Shown: positions 46,818-55,242 of the stretch, piece after piece
Position numbering within the stretch: the first letter of the stretch is position 1
How the letters are laid out: each line of letters starts with the position of its first letter
From: Opitutia bacterium
Lineage (GTDB): Bacteria; Verrucomicrobiota; Verrucomicrobiia; Opitutales; Opitutaceae
Direction: 5' to 3'
DNA: 64,000 bases
NCBI GenBank assembly: GCA_947453695.1
Contig: CANGHW010000015.1
Coordinates: 1 to 64,000, forward strand
Made by a program: the position numbers and the translations under genes
The notes under the pieces: model-generated
Told to the model about the DNA's origin: nothing
What the model saw: only the letters and a program-made list of their open reading frames with translations
Databases searched by the model: none

Positions 46818-47861
46818 TCACTTCGCGGCCGGCAGTCGCACCTTCGCCAGATAGATCGCCGTCTTCCCTTCGTGACTCGAGTAGTAGCTCGTCCAGAGCA
46901 ACCCGTCGTGCCACACAAACGCCGAGTAGCTCGTATCGCCGCCGCTCGGCAGCGTGACGAGCGGCGTCAGTTGAAATTTGTCCACGCTCGCGATGATCGT
47001 GCCCGTCTTCTCGGCCGGCCCGCCCTGCGTTTTGGCGTAGATTCGTGTTCCTGCAATCCAGCGCCCATCCGGTAGCACCACGAGGTCTGGCCCGCCCCAG
47101 CGCAGATTGCTCTCGTGCCACGTCCACTGCGTATACGGCGCACGCGCCTCGCCAAACCATCCCAGCTTGCTGCTCGCCTCGCGTCGCACCATCGCGACCA
47201 TCCGTCCGTCGGGCAGAAATCGCAGCGTCGTCTCATTCGGCCGATCGGGCACGTCCATTTTTACGACTACGCTCCACGTGACTCCGTCGCTGCTTTTGCA
47301 CAGGAAAACTTCCTCGCCGCTACCCGTCGCCGTCTTCACCGACCGATACGACACGCCATACGCTGTGCCCTCGTGCCACGTCACGCGCCATAGCCAGTCG
47401 CCCTCCGCCAATATTTTTACTGGCTCGGTCCATGACCGCCCATCCTTCGAAAAACTCACGCGGGGACGGCGGCCCTTGAGCTCTTTCGTCCCGAGATAAA
47501 TCGAGCCGCCGCACACCAGCATCAGCCGTCCATCCGGAGCGACGGACAATTTCGGATCACGCAGATCCACATCCTTCTCCGCGAGCGCCGCCGCCGATTC
47601 CCACGTTGCCCCATCCGCCGACATGATCACGCGGATCACGCCATCACCTCCCACGTGTCCCACCGCCTCGCGAAACGTGCACCACCAGCGACCCTGCCAG
47701 CGCAGCAGATCGGTGAACGCATTGTGACCGCCCGCGTCCCAGATTTTCTTCACCTCGACGATCTCTGCGCCCGCGGGAGCCGACTCGGCTGCACCGGCCC
47801 GCGCGCCCGGCAAAACGGCGGCGATGAACAGCAAGGCGCGGAATAAATAGTTCGTTTGCAT
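46818..47861 (-). CDS. Secreted sialidase/BNR-repeat protein
   Basis: 347 aa from the ATG at 47861 (MQTNYLFRALLFIAAVLPGARAGA), which begins a signal peptide. Asp-box motifs are visible at SADGATW, SKDGRSW and SSDGVTW, with blade strands between (RLMLVCGGSIYLG, WHEGTAYGVSYRS, RMVAMVRRE). These are typical of the sialidase superfamily propeller. An FREAVGH segment near residue 65 fits the early part of the fold, but a full set of GH33 catalytic residues was not verified. It could be a sialidase or a related exo-glycosidase. It is divergent from nagB, so a link with amino-sugar use is likely. Confidence 0.75.
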   Translation of the reverse strand: MQTNYLFRALLFIAAVLPGARAGAAESAPAGAEIVEVKKIWDAGGHNAFTDLLRWQGRWWCTFREAVGHVGGDGVIRVIMSADGATWESAAALAEKDVDLRDPKLSVAPDGRLMLVCGGSIYLGTKELKGRRPRVSFSKDGRSWTEPVKILAEGDWLWRVTWHEGTAYGVSYRSVKTATGSGEEVFLCKSSDGVTWSVVVKMDVPDRPNETTLRFLPDGRMVAMVRREASSKLGWFGEARAPYTQWTWHESNLRWGGPDLVVLPDGRWIAGTRIYAKTQGGPAEKTGTIIASVDKFQLTPLVTLPSGGDTSYSAFVWHDGLLWTSYYSSHEGKTAIYLAKVRLPAAK

Positions 47862-47969
47862 CGGGGGTAAGGGGGAAAATGCTGTGCCTGTCATTGCCAG
47901 CGCCGCCCCGCGGCACAAGCCTCGCCTCTCCTTTTCCTCTCCCGAGTAACCCTACGTTTACCTCCCACC

Positions 47970-48755
47970 ATGGAAGTCATCATCCGCGACAGTGCCGAAA
48001 TCGGCTGCATCCTCGGCGCCAAGATCATCGCCAGCGTCGTCCGCGAAAAGCCCGACGCCGTCCTTGGCCTCGCCACCGGCCGCACTCCCCTCCGCCTCTA
48101 TCAGGAGCTGATTCGCATGCACCGGGAAGAGGGCCTCGATTTCAGCCGCGTGACGACGTTCAACCTCGATGAATACGTCGGCCTCGGCGGCGACCACGTG
48201 CAGTCCTACCGCTATTTCATGCGGGAAAATCTCTTCCGCCACATCAACATCGACCAGAAGCGCACGCACGTCCCCGATGGTGTGGCGAAGGACCTCCATG
48301 CCGAATGCCGCAGCTACGAGCAGCGCATCCTCGACGCCGGCGGCATCGATATCCAGCTCCTCGGCCTCGGCCGCAACGGCCACATCGGCTTCAACGAGCC
48401 CACCGGCTCCCTCCGCTCCCGCACCTGGATCAAGATCCTCTCCGAGCAGACACTCCGCGACAACAGCGCCGTCTTTGGCTCTTTCGAAACCATGCCAAAG
48501 CATGCGGTGACCATGGGCGTCGGCACCATCCTTGATGCCCGCCGCTGCCTGCTCCTCGCCTTCGGCCCCGCCAAAGTCCGCGCCGTCGAGCACATGGTCG
48601 AGGGCCCGCTCTCCGCGATCTGCCCCGGCTCCGCGCTCCAGCTTCACCCGCGCGCGACCGTGATCCTCGACGAGACCTCCGCGGCCGGCCTCCGCTACGC
48701 CGATCACTACCGCTGGATCGATTCGCACAAGTTCGATTGGCAGCGCACGAAGTAA
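47970..48755 (+). CDS. nagB: Glucosamine-6-phosphate deaminase
   Basis: 261 aa. Converts glucosamine-6-phosphate to fructose-6-phosphate and ammonia. The phosphate-binding LGLATGRTPLRLY, the FNLDEYVGL motif (catalytic Asp), LLGLGRNGHIGFNEPTGSL (His/Glu of the active site) and the C-terminal ALQLHPRATVILDE are all present. Length matches the bacterial enzyme. It is followed 29 bp later by a PfkB-family kinase on the same strand and is divergent from the sialidase-like gene. Confidence 0.95.
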   Translation: MEVIIRDSAEIGCILGAKIIASVVREKPDAVLGLATGRTPLRLYQELIRMHREEGLDFSRVTTFNLDEYVGLGGDHVQSYRYFMRENLFRHINIDQKRTHVPDGVAKDLHAECRSYEQRILDAGGIDIQLLGLGRNGHIGFNEPTGSLRSRTWIKILSEQTLRDNSAVFGSFETMPKHAVTMGVGTILDARRCLLLAFGPAKVRAVEHMVEGPLSAICPGSALQLHPRATVILDETSAAGLRYADHYRWIDSHKFDWQRTK

Positions 48756-48784
48756 TCTGACGCGCCCCGCGCGGCTCCCCGCTG

Positions 48785-49666
48785 ATGTCCGCCCCCGTCC
48801 TCTGTTTCGGCGAAATCCTCTGGGATCTGCTCCCGCACGGCGCCTTCCCCGGCGGCGCGCCCTTCAACGTCGCATATCACCTCCACCGCCTCGGCGTGCC
48901 CGTGCTGCCCGTCTCGGCAGTGGGCTCCGACGACCTCGGCGCCCAACTCCTCGCGCGCCTCGCCGCGTGGGGCATCGCCACCGCCGCCATCGCGCGCCAC
49001 GCCACGGCTCCCACCGGCACCGTCACCGCTACGCTCGGCCCGTCCGGGGATGCGCACTACACCATCGCTCTCGACACTGCGTGGGATCAGATCCCCGCCA
49101 CCGGCGCCCCGCTCGCCGCCGCCGCCTCGGCCCTCGCCCTCGTCTTCGGCTCGCTGGCCCTCCGCTCTGCCGCCAACCGCGAATCCCTCACCCGCCTCGT
49201 CGCCGCGCTCCCACCCACCGCGTGGCGCGTCTTCGACGTCAACCTCCGCGCCCCGCACGACGACCTCGCCCTCGTGCGTCGCACCGCACCCCTCGCCAAC
49301 GTCATCAAACTCAACGCCGCCGAGGCCGCCCGCCTCGCCGCCGGCGAACCCGAGACACCCGGCCGCGAGGAAACCCACGCGCGCCTCCTCGCAGCCCAAC
49401 TTGGCATCCCCATCATCTGCGTCACCGCCGGCGCTCGCGGCGCTGGCCTGCTCCGCGACAATCGTTGGACCTGGGAACCCGCCCGCCCCGTTGTCGTCGC
49501 CGATACCGTGGGCTCCGGTGACGCCTTCCTCGCCGCCTTGCTCGCCGGCCTCCTGCGCAGTTCGCCTTCCGACGCCGCGCTCCTCGCCTCCGCCTGCCGG
49601 CTCGGCGAGTGGGTTGCTTCGCGGACCGGCGCCACGCCCGATTACGCCGGCACCGCCGCGCCCTGA
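48785..49666 (+). CDS. PfkB-family sugar kinase (fructokinase-like)
   Basis: 293 aa. The ribokinase fold is shown by CFGEILWDLLPHG, the sugar-binding FPGGAPFNVAYHLHRLGVPV, the SAVGSDDLGAQLL segment and the C-terminal anion-hole/catalytic DTVGSGDAFLAALLAGLL (catalytic Asp in GSGD). The start pattern CFGEILWD is common in fructokinases. Substrate remains inferred. It is downstream of nagB and may be cotranscribed. Its 3' end overlaps the convergent MFS gene by 25 bp. Confidence 0.88.
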   Translation: MSAPVLCFGEILWDLLPHGAFPGGAPFNVAYHLHRLGVPVLPVSAVGSDDLGAQLLARLAAWGIATAAIARHATAPTGTVTATLGPSGDAHYTIALDTAWDQIPATGAPLAAAASALALVFGSLALRSAANRESLTRLVAALPPTAWRVFDVNLRAPHDDLALVRRTAPLANVIKLNAAEAARLAAGEPETPGREETHARLLAAQLGIPIICVTAGARGAGLLRDNRWTWEPARPVVVADTVGSGDAFLAALLAGLLRSSPSDAALLASACRLGEWVASRTGATPDYAGTAAP

Positions 49667-50937
49667 GGTCTCTTTGCGATGGGCAACACTCCCACCGCAG
49701 CGATCAGGCACAGCAGCCCGGCCCCGATAAACGCTGGCGCGTAACTCCCGAAATTGGTGCGTAGCGCCCCTGCCGTGTAGGCCGCAAACGCCGCGCCCAC
49801 TTGGTGACTCGCGACCACCCAGCCGAAGACGATGCTCGCCTTCTCGCGGCCGAAAACTTCCGCCGTCAACCGCACCGTCGGCGGCACGGTGGCGATCCAA
49901 TCGAGCCCGTAAAACACCGCGAACACCCCGAGCCCCAGCGTCGGCCCGAGCAACGCCTGCGGCAGAAAGAGCAGCGACAACCCGCGCAGCCCGTAATACC
50001 CGAAGAGCAGATAGCGGCAATTGTAGCGGTCGCTCAACCACCCGCTCGCCGTCGTGCCCACGAGATCAAACAATCCCATCGCGGCCAGCAGCGACGCCGC
50101 GCGCACCTCGGGAATTCCGCAGTCAAACGCCGCCGGAATCAGGTGCGTGCCGATCAACCCATTGGTGCTCGCCCCGCACACGAAAAACGATCCCGCCAAC
50201 AGCCAGAAATCCCGCACCCGCACCGCCTCCACGAGCACCGCGATCGCCCGCCTCGCCGGATTCCCTGCCGTGTAGCCGCGAGCCCCAGCGAGTGGACCTT
50301 CCGGCTCACCTTTCTCCCCATACGCCCTCACGCCTGCATCCCTCGGATCATCCTTCATCAGCCACGCAATCAACGGCACCACGGCCAGCGTCGCCGTCGC
50401 CACGATCCACGGAGCCGCCCGCCAACCGCCCGCCGTCGTCGCGGCCGCCATCGCCGGCAAAAACACGAGCTGTCCTGTCGCCGTGCTCGCCGTGAGCACG
50501 CCCATCACTAGGCCGCGCCGCTCGGTAAACCACCGGTTCGCCACCGCTGCGCCGAGCACCGTCGCCGCCATCCCTGAGCCCGCACCCACTACAAACCCCC
50601 ACAATACCACGAAGTGCCAATACGCCGTCGCCAGCGTCGAGAGCCCGTAGCCCGCGCTCAGCAGCACCATCGCCGCCATCATCGTCCGCCGCAGTCCGAA
50701 CCGTTGATACAACGCCGCCGCAAACGGTCCGATCAACCCGTAGAGAAATATGTTCACCGCTACGATCGACGACACCTTGGCCCGGCTCCACTGAAACTCG
50801 TTCCCCAGCGGCAACAGCGTCACTCCCGGCGTCGCCCGCGCTCCCGCCGCCGCGAGCAAGGTCACAAATGTCACCCCCGCGACGATCCACGCATAGTGAA
50901 TTTTACCGTTTCCGCCCGTGCTCTCGCGACTCGTCAT
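49642..50937 (-). CDS. MFS transporter (OFA/monocarboxylate type)
   Basis: 431 aa from the ATG at 50937 (MTSRESTGGNGKIHYAWIVAGVTFVTLL). Twelve hydrophobic helices in two halves are visible, with an MFS loop motif after helix 2 (LYQRFGLRRTMMAAMVLLSAGYGLS) and its counterpart SGWLSDRYNCRYLLFGYYGLRG in the second half. The YAWIVAGVTF opening and WSRAKVSSIVAVNIFLYGLIGP segment resemble oxalate/formate and monocarboxylate carriers. The central cytoplasmic loop is ~45 residues. Substrate unknown. The stop overlaps the pfkB-type gene by 25 bp. Confidence 0.88.
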   Translation of the reverse strand: MTSRESTGGNGKIHYAWIVAGVTFVTLLAAAGARATPGVTLLPLGNEFQWSRAKVSSIVAVNIFLYGLIGPFAAALYQRFGLRRTMMAAMVLLSAGYGLSTLATAYWHFVVLWGFVVGAGSGMAATVLGAAVANRWFTERRGLVMGVLTASTATGQLVFLPAMAAATTAGGWRAAPWIVATATLAVVPLIAWLMKDDPRDAGVRAYGEKGEPEGPLAGARGYTAGNPARRAIAVLVEAVRVRDFWLLAGSFFVCGASTNGLIGTHLIPAAFDCGIPEVRAASLLAAMGLFDLVGTTASGWLSDRYNCRYLLFGYYGLRGLSLLFLPQALLGPTLGLGVFAVFYGLDWIATVPPTVRLTAEVFGREKASIVFGWVVASHQVGAAFAAYTAGALRTNFGSYAPAFIGAGLLCLIAAVGVLPIAKRPQGAAVPA

Positions 50938-51065
50938 GCCTGCCCACGCTGCACGCGCCGTGCACCCCCGCAAGCAACCAGCGGCTGTGCGCACCGCTTC
51001 TCCGCGCCGCTGTCCGGCTACTTCCGCGTCGCCAGCACCGCCGAAATTCGCACGCTTCCGACTTC

Positions 51066-52238
51066 GTGAACGCGTCCCACCCCGTCCGCCAAAAAATTCG
51101 CGCCGAACTGGAAGCTCCGTCCGCCTTGCGCCGTTTCGGCAGCGGATGGATCAGCGGCGTCCTCGGCCTCGTTCTCGGCGTCGCCGGCCTGCTTCTCGTG
51201 CTTTCACTGCGCGCCCCCGGCTCGTTCTCCATGCCCGAGATCCGCGCGCTCCACCCTCAAGTGTGGTTTCGTCTAGTGCTCCATGGGATTCTCCTCGCGG
51301 CCTTTGCCTGCTCCGCGCTCAGTCTAGCGCTGCGTCGCGACCGCACACTAGGCACCGCCGGTCTCCTCTCCGCACTCTCCTCCGCGCTCCTCGGCGGCTC
51401 CAGTGCCAGTGCTCTAGCGCCCGACCCTACACCCTTCTTTCTCGGCCTCGATTTCTTTGTCCTCAACGTCCTCTTCACCGGCTTCCTCTTTATCCCTGTC
51501 GAGCGCCTCTTTCCGAAAAACGCCGAGCAAGCCGTCTTCCGCGAAGAATGGCGCGAGGATCTCTTCTACTACCTCGTAAGCAGTCTCCTCGTTCAGGTGC
51601 TCACATTCCTCACCTTTGCACCCGCCAAATCGATCCTCGCTTTCGCTCCGCTCACCGGGCTCCGCGCTTGGATCGGGGCGCTTCCCTTCATCGTGCAGTT
51701 CGTCGCCATCATGTTTCTCACCGACGTCGTGCAATACTGGGTGCACCGCGCCTTTCATCGCGTCCCATGGCTCTGGCGCTTCCACGCCGTGCATCACTCG
51801 GCGAAGAGCATGGATTGGATGGCCGGCGCCCGCATGCACTTCCTCGAAATCCTCGCTCTCCGCAGCACCACCGTGATTCCCATGTTCGTCCTCGGCTTTA
51901 GTGCCGCCGCGATGAACTCCTACATCCTCCTCGTCTACGTCTACTCGACCTTTGTGCACGCCAACCTCGGTTGGTCCTTACCCGTCCTCGAAAAATTCCT
52001 CGTCACGCCGCGCTTTCACCACTGGCACCACGGAATCGAGCGCGAGGCCATCGATGTAAATTTTGCGATTCACTTCCCGCTCCTCGATCGCCTTTTCGGC
52101 ACGCACTATCTGCCCGCGGAAAAATGGCCCTCCGGCTACGGTATCGACGGGCATCCCGTCCCCTCTGGCTATGTCGAGCAGCTCAAATACCCCTTCCGGC
52201 GTGCCGACGAAAAATCCCCGCCCACTGGCTCGCCCTGA
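51066..52238 (+). CDS. Sterol desaturase/fatty acid hydroxylase family membrane protein
   Basis: 390 aa from a GTG at 51066; the longer ORF runs back into the divergent MFS gene. About six hydrophobic helices. The di-iron histidine clusters of the superfamily are present: HRAFHRVPWLWRFHAVHHSAKSM and, later, FVHANLGW ... RFHHWHHG. These bind two irons and drive O2-dependent C-H hydroxylation of lipids. The DVVQYWVHRAFH start of the domain is canonical. The N-terminal 110 residues add two or three extra helices. Substrate unknown. Divergent from the MFS gene. Confidence 0.88.
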   Translation: MNASHPVRQKIRAELEAPSALRRFGSGWISGVLGLVLGVAGLLLVLSLRAPGSFSMPEIRALHPQVWFRLVLHGILLAAFACSALSLALRRDRTLGTAGLLSALSSALLGGSSASALAPDPTPFFLGLDFFVLNVLFTGFLFIPVERLFPKNAEQAVFREEWREDLFYYLVSSLLVQVLTFLTFAPAKSILAFAPLTGLRAWIGALPFIVQFVAIMFLTDVVQYWVHRAFHRVPWLWRFHAVHHSAKSMDWMAGARMHFLEILALRSTTVIPMFVLGFSAAAMNSYILLVYVYSTFVHANLGWSLPVLEKFLVTPRFHHWHHGIEREAIDVNFAIHFPLLDRLFGTHYLPAEKWPSGYGIDGHPVPSGYVEQLKYPFRRADEKSPPTGSP

Positions 52239-52264
52239 TTCCGCTTCGAACGGCCCCCGTTATC

Positions 52265-52660
52265 TCACCGTTTCTCTTCCATCAATCCTACGAGATTCCT
52301 GTCCGGGTCGCGCACAAAGCCGATCCACAGCTCGTGGTCCGGCATTTTTGCTGTGAGCTGCGGCGCCCTCTCGTTGATCGCGCCGCGCGCCACGATCGCC
52401 GCGTGCGTGCCGACGACATCCGTCACCTTAAAATACAGAATCGAATTCTTCCCGACCTCCCCGTGCCCCTGCGGCGTCGTCAGCATCACCCGCACCGATC
52501 CCGCTGCGAGAAACGCGAGGTTCGGTCCCGCTGGAAACAAGAACTTCAACCCCAGCACGTCGCGGTAAAACACCGTCGCCGTCGCCACGTCACTGACCAC
52601 GAGTGCGATCTGACCGATTTCGACCGCCGATGAGGGGAGGGGAGTGAGCGGGGCATTCAT
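52265..52660 (-). CDS. VOC (glyoxalase/bleomycin-resistance) family protein
   Basis: 131 aa from the ATG at 52660 (MNAPLTPLPSSAVEIGQIALVVSDVATATVFYRDVLGLKFLF). The beta-alpha-beta-beta-beta modules are shown by IALVVSDVATATVFYRDVLGL and the later FKVTDVVGTHAAIVARG and VRDPDRNLVGLMEE, the last with the conserved metal-ligand Glu near the end. Family roles include glyoxalase, dioxygenase and resistance functions; none can be chosen. It converges on the hydroxylase gene with 26 bp between stops. Confidence 0.87.
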   Translation of the reverse strand: MNAPLTPLPSSAVEIGQIALVVSDVATATVFYRDVLGLKFLFPAGPNLAFLAAGSVRVMLTTPQGHGEVGKNSILYFKVTDVVGTHAAIVARGAINERAPQLTAKMPDHELWIGFVRDPDRNLVGLMEEKR

Positions 52661-52792
52661 GCGGGCAAAAGATATGGTGCCGGGACGTTGATCGATGGAG
52701 GTGCTGGAAACAACCCCGCGGTTTTCCAGACCAGTTACCCTTGTCCCTTTGCCAGCAGTGCGTTGCCTCGCCCCCTTCACTTACGCCTCTCC

Positions 52793-53818
52793 ATGAATTC
52801 TTCGCTGATTCTCTTTCCTCTCGCCGACTACTGGTGGTTCTACGGCCTCTTCACCACCTTCGTCCTCGGCATGCTCGCCCTCGATCTGGGTGTGTTTCAC
52901 CGCAAGGCCCACGTGGTCTCGCCCAAAGAGGCCTTCGCCTGGACCGTCGTCTGGACGAGCCTCGCCCTGGCCTTTGCCGGCGGCCTCTGGCTCTATGCCG
53001 GCTGGAAACTTCCACTCGACCCGCGGCTCGTGGGCCTCGACCACGCCGCGTTGGCCAAACAGACCGCGCTCGAGTTCCTCGCCGGCTACGTCGTCGAGGC
53101 TTCTCTCTCGGTCGACAACATCTTCGTCTTCGTCGTGGTGCTTGGCTATTTCGCCGTGCCCCCCGCGCTTCAGCACCGTGTGCTGTTCTTTGGCATCCTT
53201 GGAGCCCTCGTGTTTCGGGCGATCTTCATCTCGCTCGGCTCCGTGCTGATGCAGTTTCACTGGGTGATTCTCGTCTTCGGTGGCTTCCTGATTCTCACCG
53301 GACTCAAGATCCTGTTTGCGCCGGAAAAGCCCATCGAGCCCGAGAAGAATCCGATCATCCGTCTGCTGCGTCGGCTCATGCCTGTGACGCCCGCGCTCGA
53401 AGGTGACCGCTTCTTTTCCCGGATCGGCGGCGTCTGGCACGCCACGCCGCTCTTCGTGTGCCTTGTGTTCATTGAGTTCAGCGACATCGTGTTCGCCGTC
53501 GATTCCGTCCCGGCGATCTTCGCCCTCACCCGCGAGCCGCTCGTCGTCTTCACGTCCAATGCGTTCGCGATCATGGGGCTCCGCTCGATGTTCTTTCTGC
53601 TGGCTGGCGTGATGCACAAATTCCGTTTCCTAAAATACGGCCTCGGCTTTGTGCTCATGTTCGTCGGCCTGAAGATGGTGTGGCTCAATGAAGCCTTTGG
53701 CGGAAAATTCCCGATCGTCTGGTCGCTCGGCATTATCGCCGTGCTCCTCGGCGCGGCCATCGGAGCCTCGCTGCTGATTCCCGCCCGCCCGGAGACTACC
53801 CCGCGATCCACGTCTTAA
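52793..53818 (+). CDS. TerC-family integral membrane protein (Alx/TerC)
   Basis: 341 aa from the ATG at 52793. Seven to nine hydrophobic helices. The two TerC signature blocks with acidic residues in membrane helices are VVEASLSVDNIFVFVVVLGYF and VFIEFSDIVFAVDSVPAIFALT. The N-terminal LDLGVFHRKAHVVSPKEAFAWTVVW is also typical. Related proteins export manganese or take part in metal insertion at the membrane. I saw no yybP-ykoY riboswitch-like structure in the 130-bp leader. The 3' end overlaps the convergent exoD-like gene by 23 bp. Confidence 0.92.
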   Translation: MNSSLILFPLADYWWFYGLFTTFVLGMLALDLGVFHRKAHVVSPKEAFAWTVVWTSLALAFAGGLWLYAGWKLPLDPRLVGLDHAALAKQTALEFLAGYVVEASLSVDNIFVFVVVLGYFAVPPALQHRVLFFGILGALVFRAIFISLGSVLMQFHWVILVFGGFLILTGLKILFAPEKPIEPEKNPIIRLLRRLMPVTPALEGDRFFSRIGGVWHATPLFVCLVFIEFSDIVFAVDSVPAIFALTREPLVVFTSNAFAIMGLRSMFFLLAGVMHKFRFLKYGLGFVLMFVGLKMVWLNEAFGGKFPIVWSLGIIAVLLGAAIGASLLIPARPETTPRSTS

Positions 53819-54443
53819 TCTTCTCGAACAACTCGATCACCACGCCCGCAAACGTCGCGAAATACACCAGCGTCGCCACCAAAATACCGTAGGCCGCCGC
53901 CACCGCTACACCGTCACGCTCCATCATCCCGAGCGTGCCGATCACGACGACGAGCGCCGGCAGGGTGTTGGTGAACGGAATTCCGCCCAACGGCAGCAGG
54001 AGCAAAAGAGCTCCGCTGCACACCAGCAGACCGTGCACTCGCAACAAGGCGGTCGTGCTCGTCACCCACGCCCAACGCGGATGCAGGCGGCGCTCAATCC
54101 AGCCGATGAACTTGCTCGCACCTTCCAACACCATGCGGAAAAATTTCGGCGGCAGTTCGACGGCGAGCAATCGTTGCGGCAACCACGGCGGTCGACCGAC
54201 CACGTAGCACCCACCGAGCACCAGAATCACCGCTCCAAACGGCACCGACAGCCCCGGAATCGAAATGGGTGAGCAAAACGGCAGCGCCAAAATCACAATC
54301 ATCAGGCCCGAGGCCCGCCCGCCCAGCGTCGACATCACTTCGCGCAGCGTCACCTTCCGCTCGCGAAACTGCTCGGCCAGCGCGTGGAGTTCGTCAGATA
54401 GTTTCCGCAGCGGATCAGGCCCGGTGGGCGAGGGGAGATTCAT
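53796..54443 (-). CDS. ExoD-family membrane protein
   Basis: 215 aa from the ATG at 54443 (MNLPSPTGPDPLRKLSDELHALAEQF); the 344-aa ORF extends into the queE antisense region. The ExoD pattern is present: VTLREVMSTLGGRASGLMIVILALPFCSPI-PIPGLS-like (here SISIPGLSVPFGAVILVLG), then PPWLPQRL and four to five helices. ExoD was named from rhizobial exopolysaccharide work; its biochemical role is unclear. It lies 19 bp after queE on the same strand, so it may be the third gene of a queC-queE-exoD transcript. Confidence 0.85.
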   Translation of the reverse strand: MNLPSPTGPDPLRKLSDELHALAEQFRERKVTLREVMSTLGGRASGLMIVILALPFCSPISIPGLSVPFGAVILVLGGCYVVGRPPWLPQRLLAVELPPKFFRMVLEGASKFIGWIERRLHPRWAWVTSTTALLRVHGLLVCSGALLLLLPLGGIPFTNTLPALVVVIGTLGMMERDGVAVAAAYGILVATLVYFATFAGVVIELFEKIKTWIAG

Positions 54444-54462
54444 TGGCGAAAAGCTCCGGCTC

Positions 54463-55158
54463 TCAGGTCCCGCGCTTGTTGCCGTAAAGTTCGATGTGCA
54501 GGCGGTGCGCGTAGCGATAGCCGCGCGCCTTGCACAGCTCGCCGAGCCACGTCGCGCGCCCGCGCATCTTGTCGAGCGTCGTTGCCTCGGGCATGAGCAG
54601 CACCTTGTGCCGCGGGATTTCGCGCTGCAGTGCCGCAAGCATATGCTCGAGCTCGTCCACATCTTCCGGCCGGGCCACGACAAATTTGAACTGATACGGG
54701 TAGCGGTCGATCCACGCGCGCACCGCCTCGGGGTTCCACCGCGTCGCCTCGTGCTTCTTCCGCCACGTCGCATGCTCGAGCGGATCGGGCGCCGAGTTGA
54801 GGAGCTTCGGCGAGAGCGACGCCAGATCACATGCGATGCCTTCCGGCTTCACCGTCGCCGCCGTCTCGATGGTGATGTGGTGACCGAGCTTCTTGATTTC
54901 CGCCGCGAGCACATGGATATCCTTCGCGATCATCGGCTCGCCGCCCGTCAGCACCACATGCCGCGCCGTCCGCTGCTCCGACACCGCTGCGACGAGCTGC
55001 GGCACCGTGCGCTGCTCGCCCTCGGGATTCCACGAGGCATACGGCGTATCGCACCACGCGCAGCGGAGATTGCACCCGCTCGTGCGCACAAACACCGACG
55101 GCACGCCCGTGAGCTCACCCTCGCCTTGGATCGAATAGAAAATCTCTGAAATCAGCAT
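54463..55158 (-). CDS. queE: 7-carboxy-7-deazaguanine synthase QueE (radical SAM)
   Basis: 231 aa. The radical SAM cluster is CNLRCAWC in VRTSGCNLRCAWCDTPYASW. The N-terminal ISEIFYSIQGEGELTGVPSVFVR is diagnostic for QueE. LTGGEPMI gives the SAM-binding GGEP motif. It converts 6-carboxy-tetrahydropterin to 7-carboxy-7-deazaguanine in queuosine synthesis. It is downstream of queC on the minus strand; an inverted repeat of ~73 bp fills the gap between them. Confidence 0.96.
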   Translation of the reverse strand: MLISEIFYSIQGEGELTGVPSVFVRTSGCNLRCAWCDTPYASWNPEGEQRTVPQLVAAVSEQRTARHVVLTGGEPMIAKDIHVLAAEIKKLGHHITIETAATVKPEGIACDLASLSPKLLNSAPDPLEHATWRKKHEATRWNPEAVRAWIDRYPYQFKFVVARPEDVDELEHMLAALQREIPRHKVLLMPEATTLDKMRGRATWLGELCKARGYRYAHRLHIELYGNKRGT

Positions 55159-55169
55159 CGAAGTTTTTG

Positions 55170-55242
55170 ACCACGGATAACGCGGATGAGCACGGATAAA
55201 ACCCTGCCTTGATCCGTGTTCATCCGTGTTATCCGCGGTTAA
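55170..55242. repeat. Inverted repeat between queC and queE
   Basis: The left arm ACCACGGATAACGCGGATGAGCACGGATA pairs imperfectly with the right arm GATCCGTGTTCATCCGTGTTATCCGCGGTTA across a 12-bp loop. The CACGGAT unit is repeated within each arm. The right arm includes the queC stop codon (55239-55241). It belongs to an interspersed repeat type with a CGGATAACACGGATGAACACGGAT core. Confidence 0.75.

Noticed and set aside
52661-52792. yybP-ykoY manganese riboswitch before terC
   Set aside because: The expected paired elements and conserved loop sequence are not visible in the leader.
55170-55242. CRISPR-like array from the repeated CACGGAT units
   Set aside because: The units are in inverted, not direct, orientation with no spacers and no cas genes.
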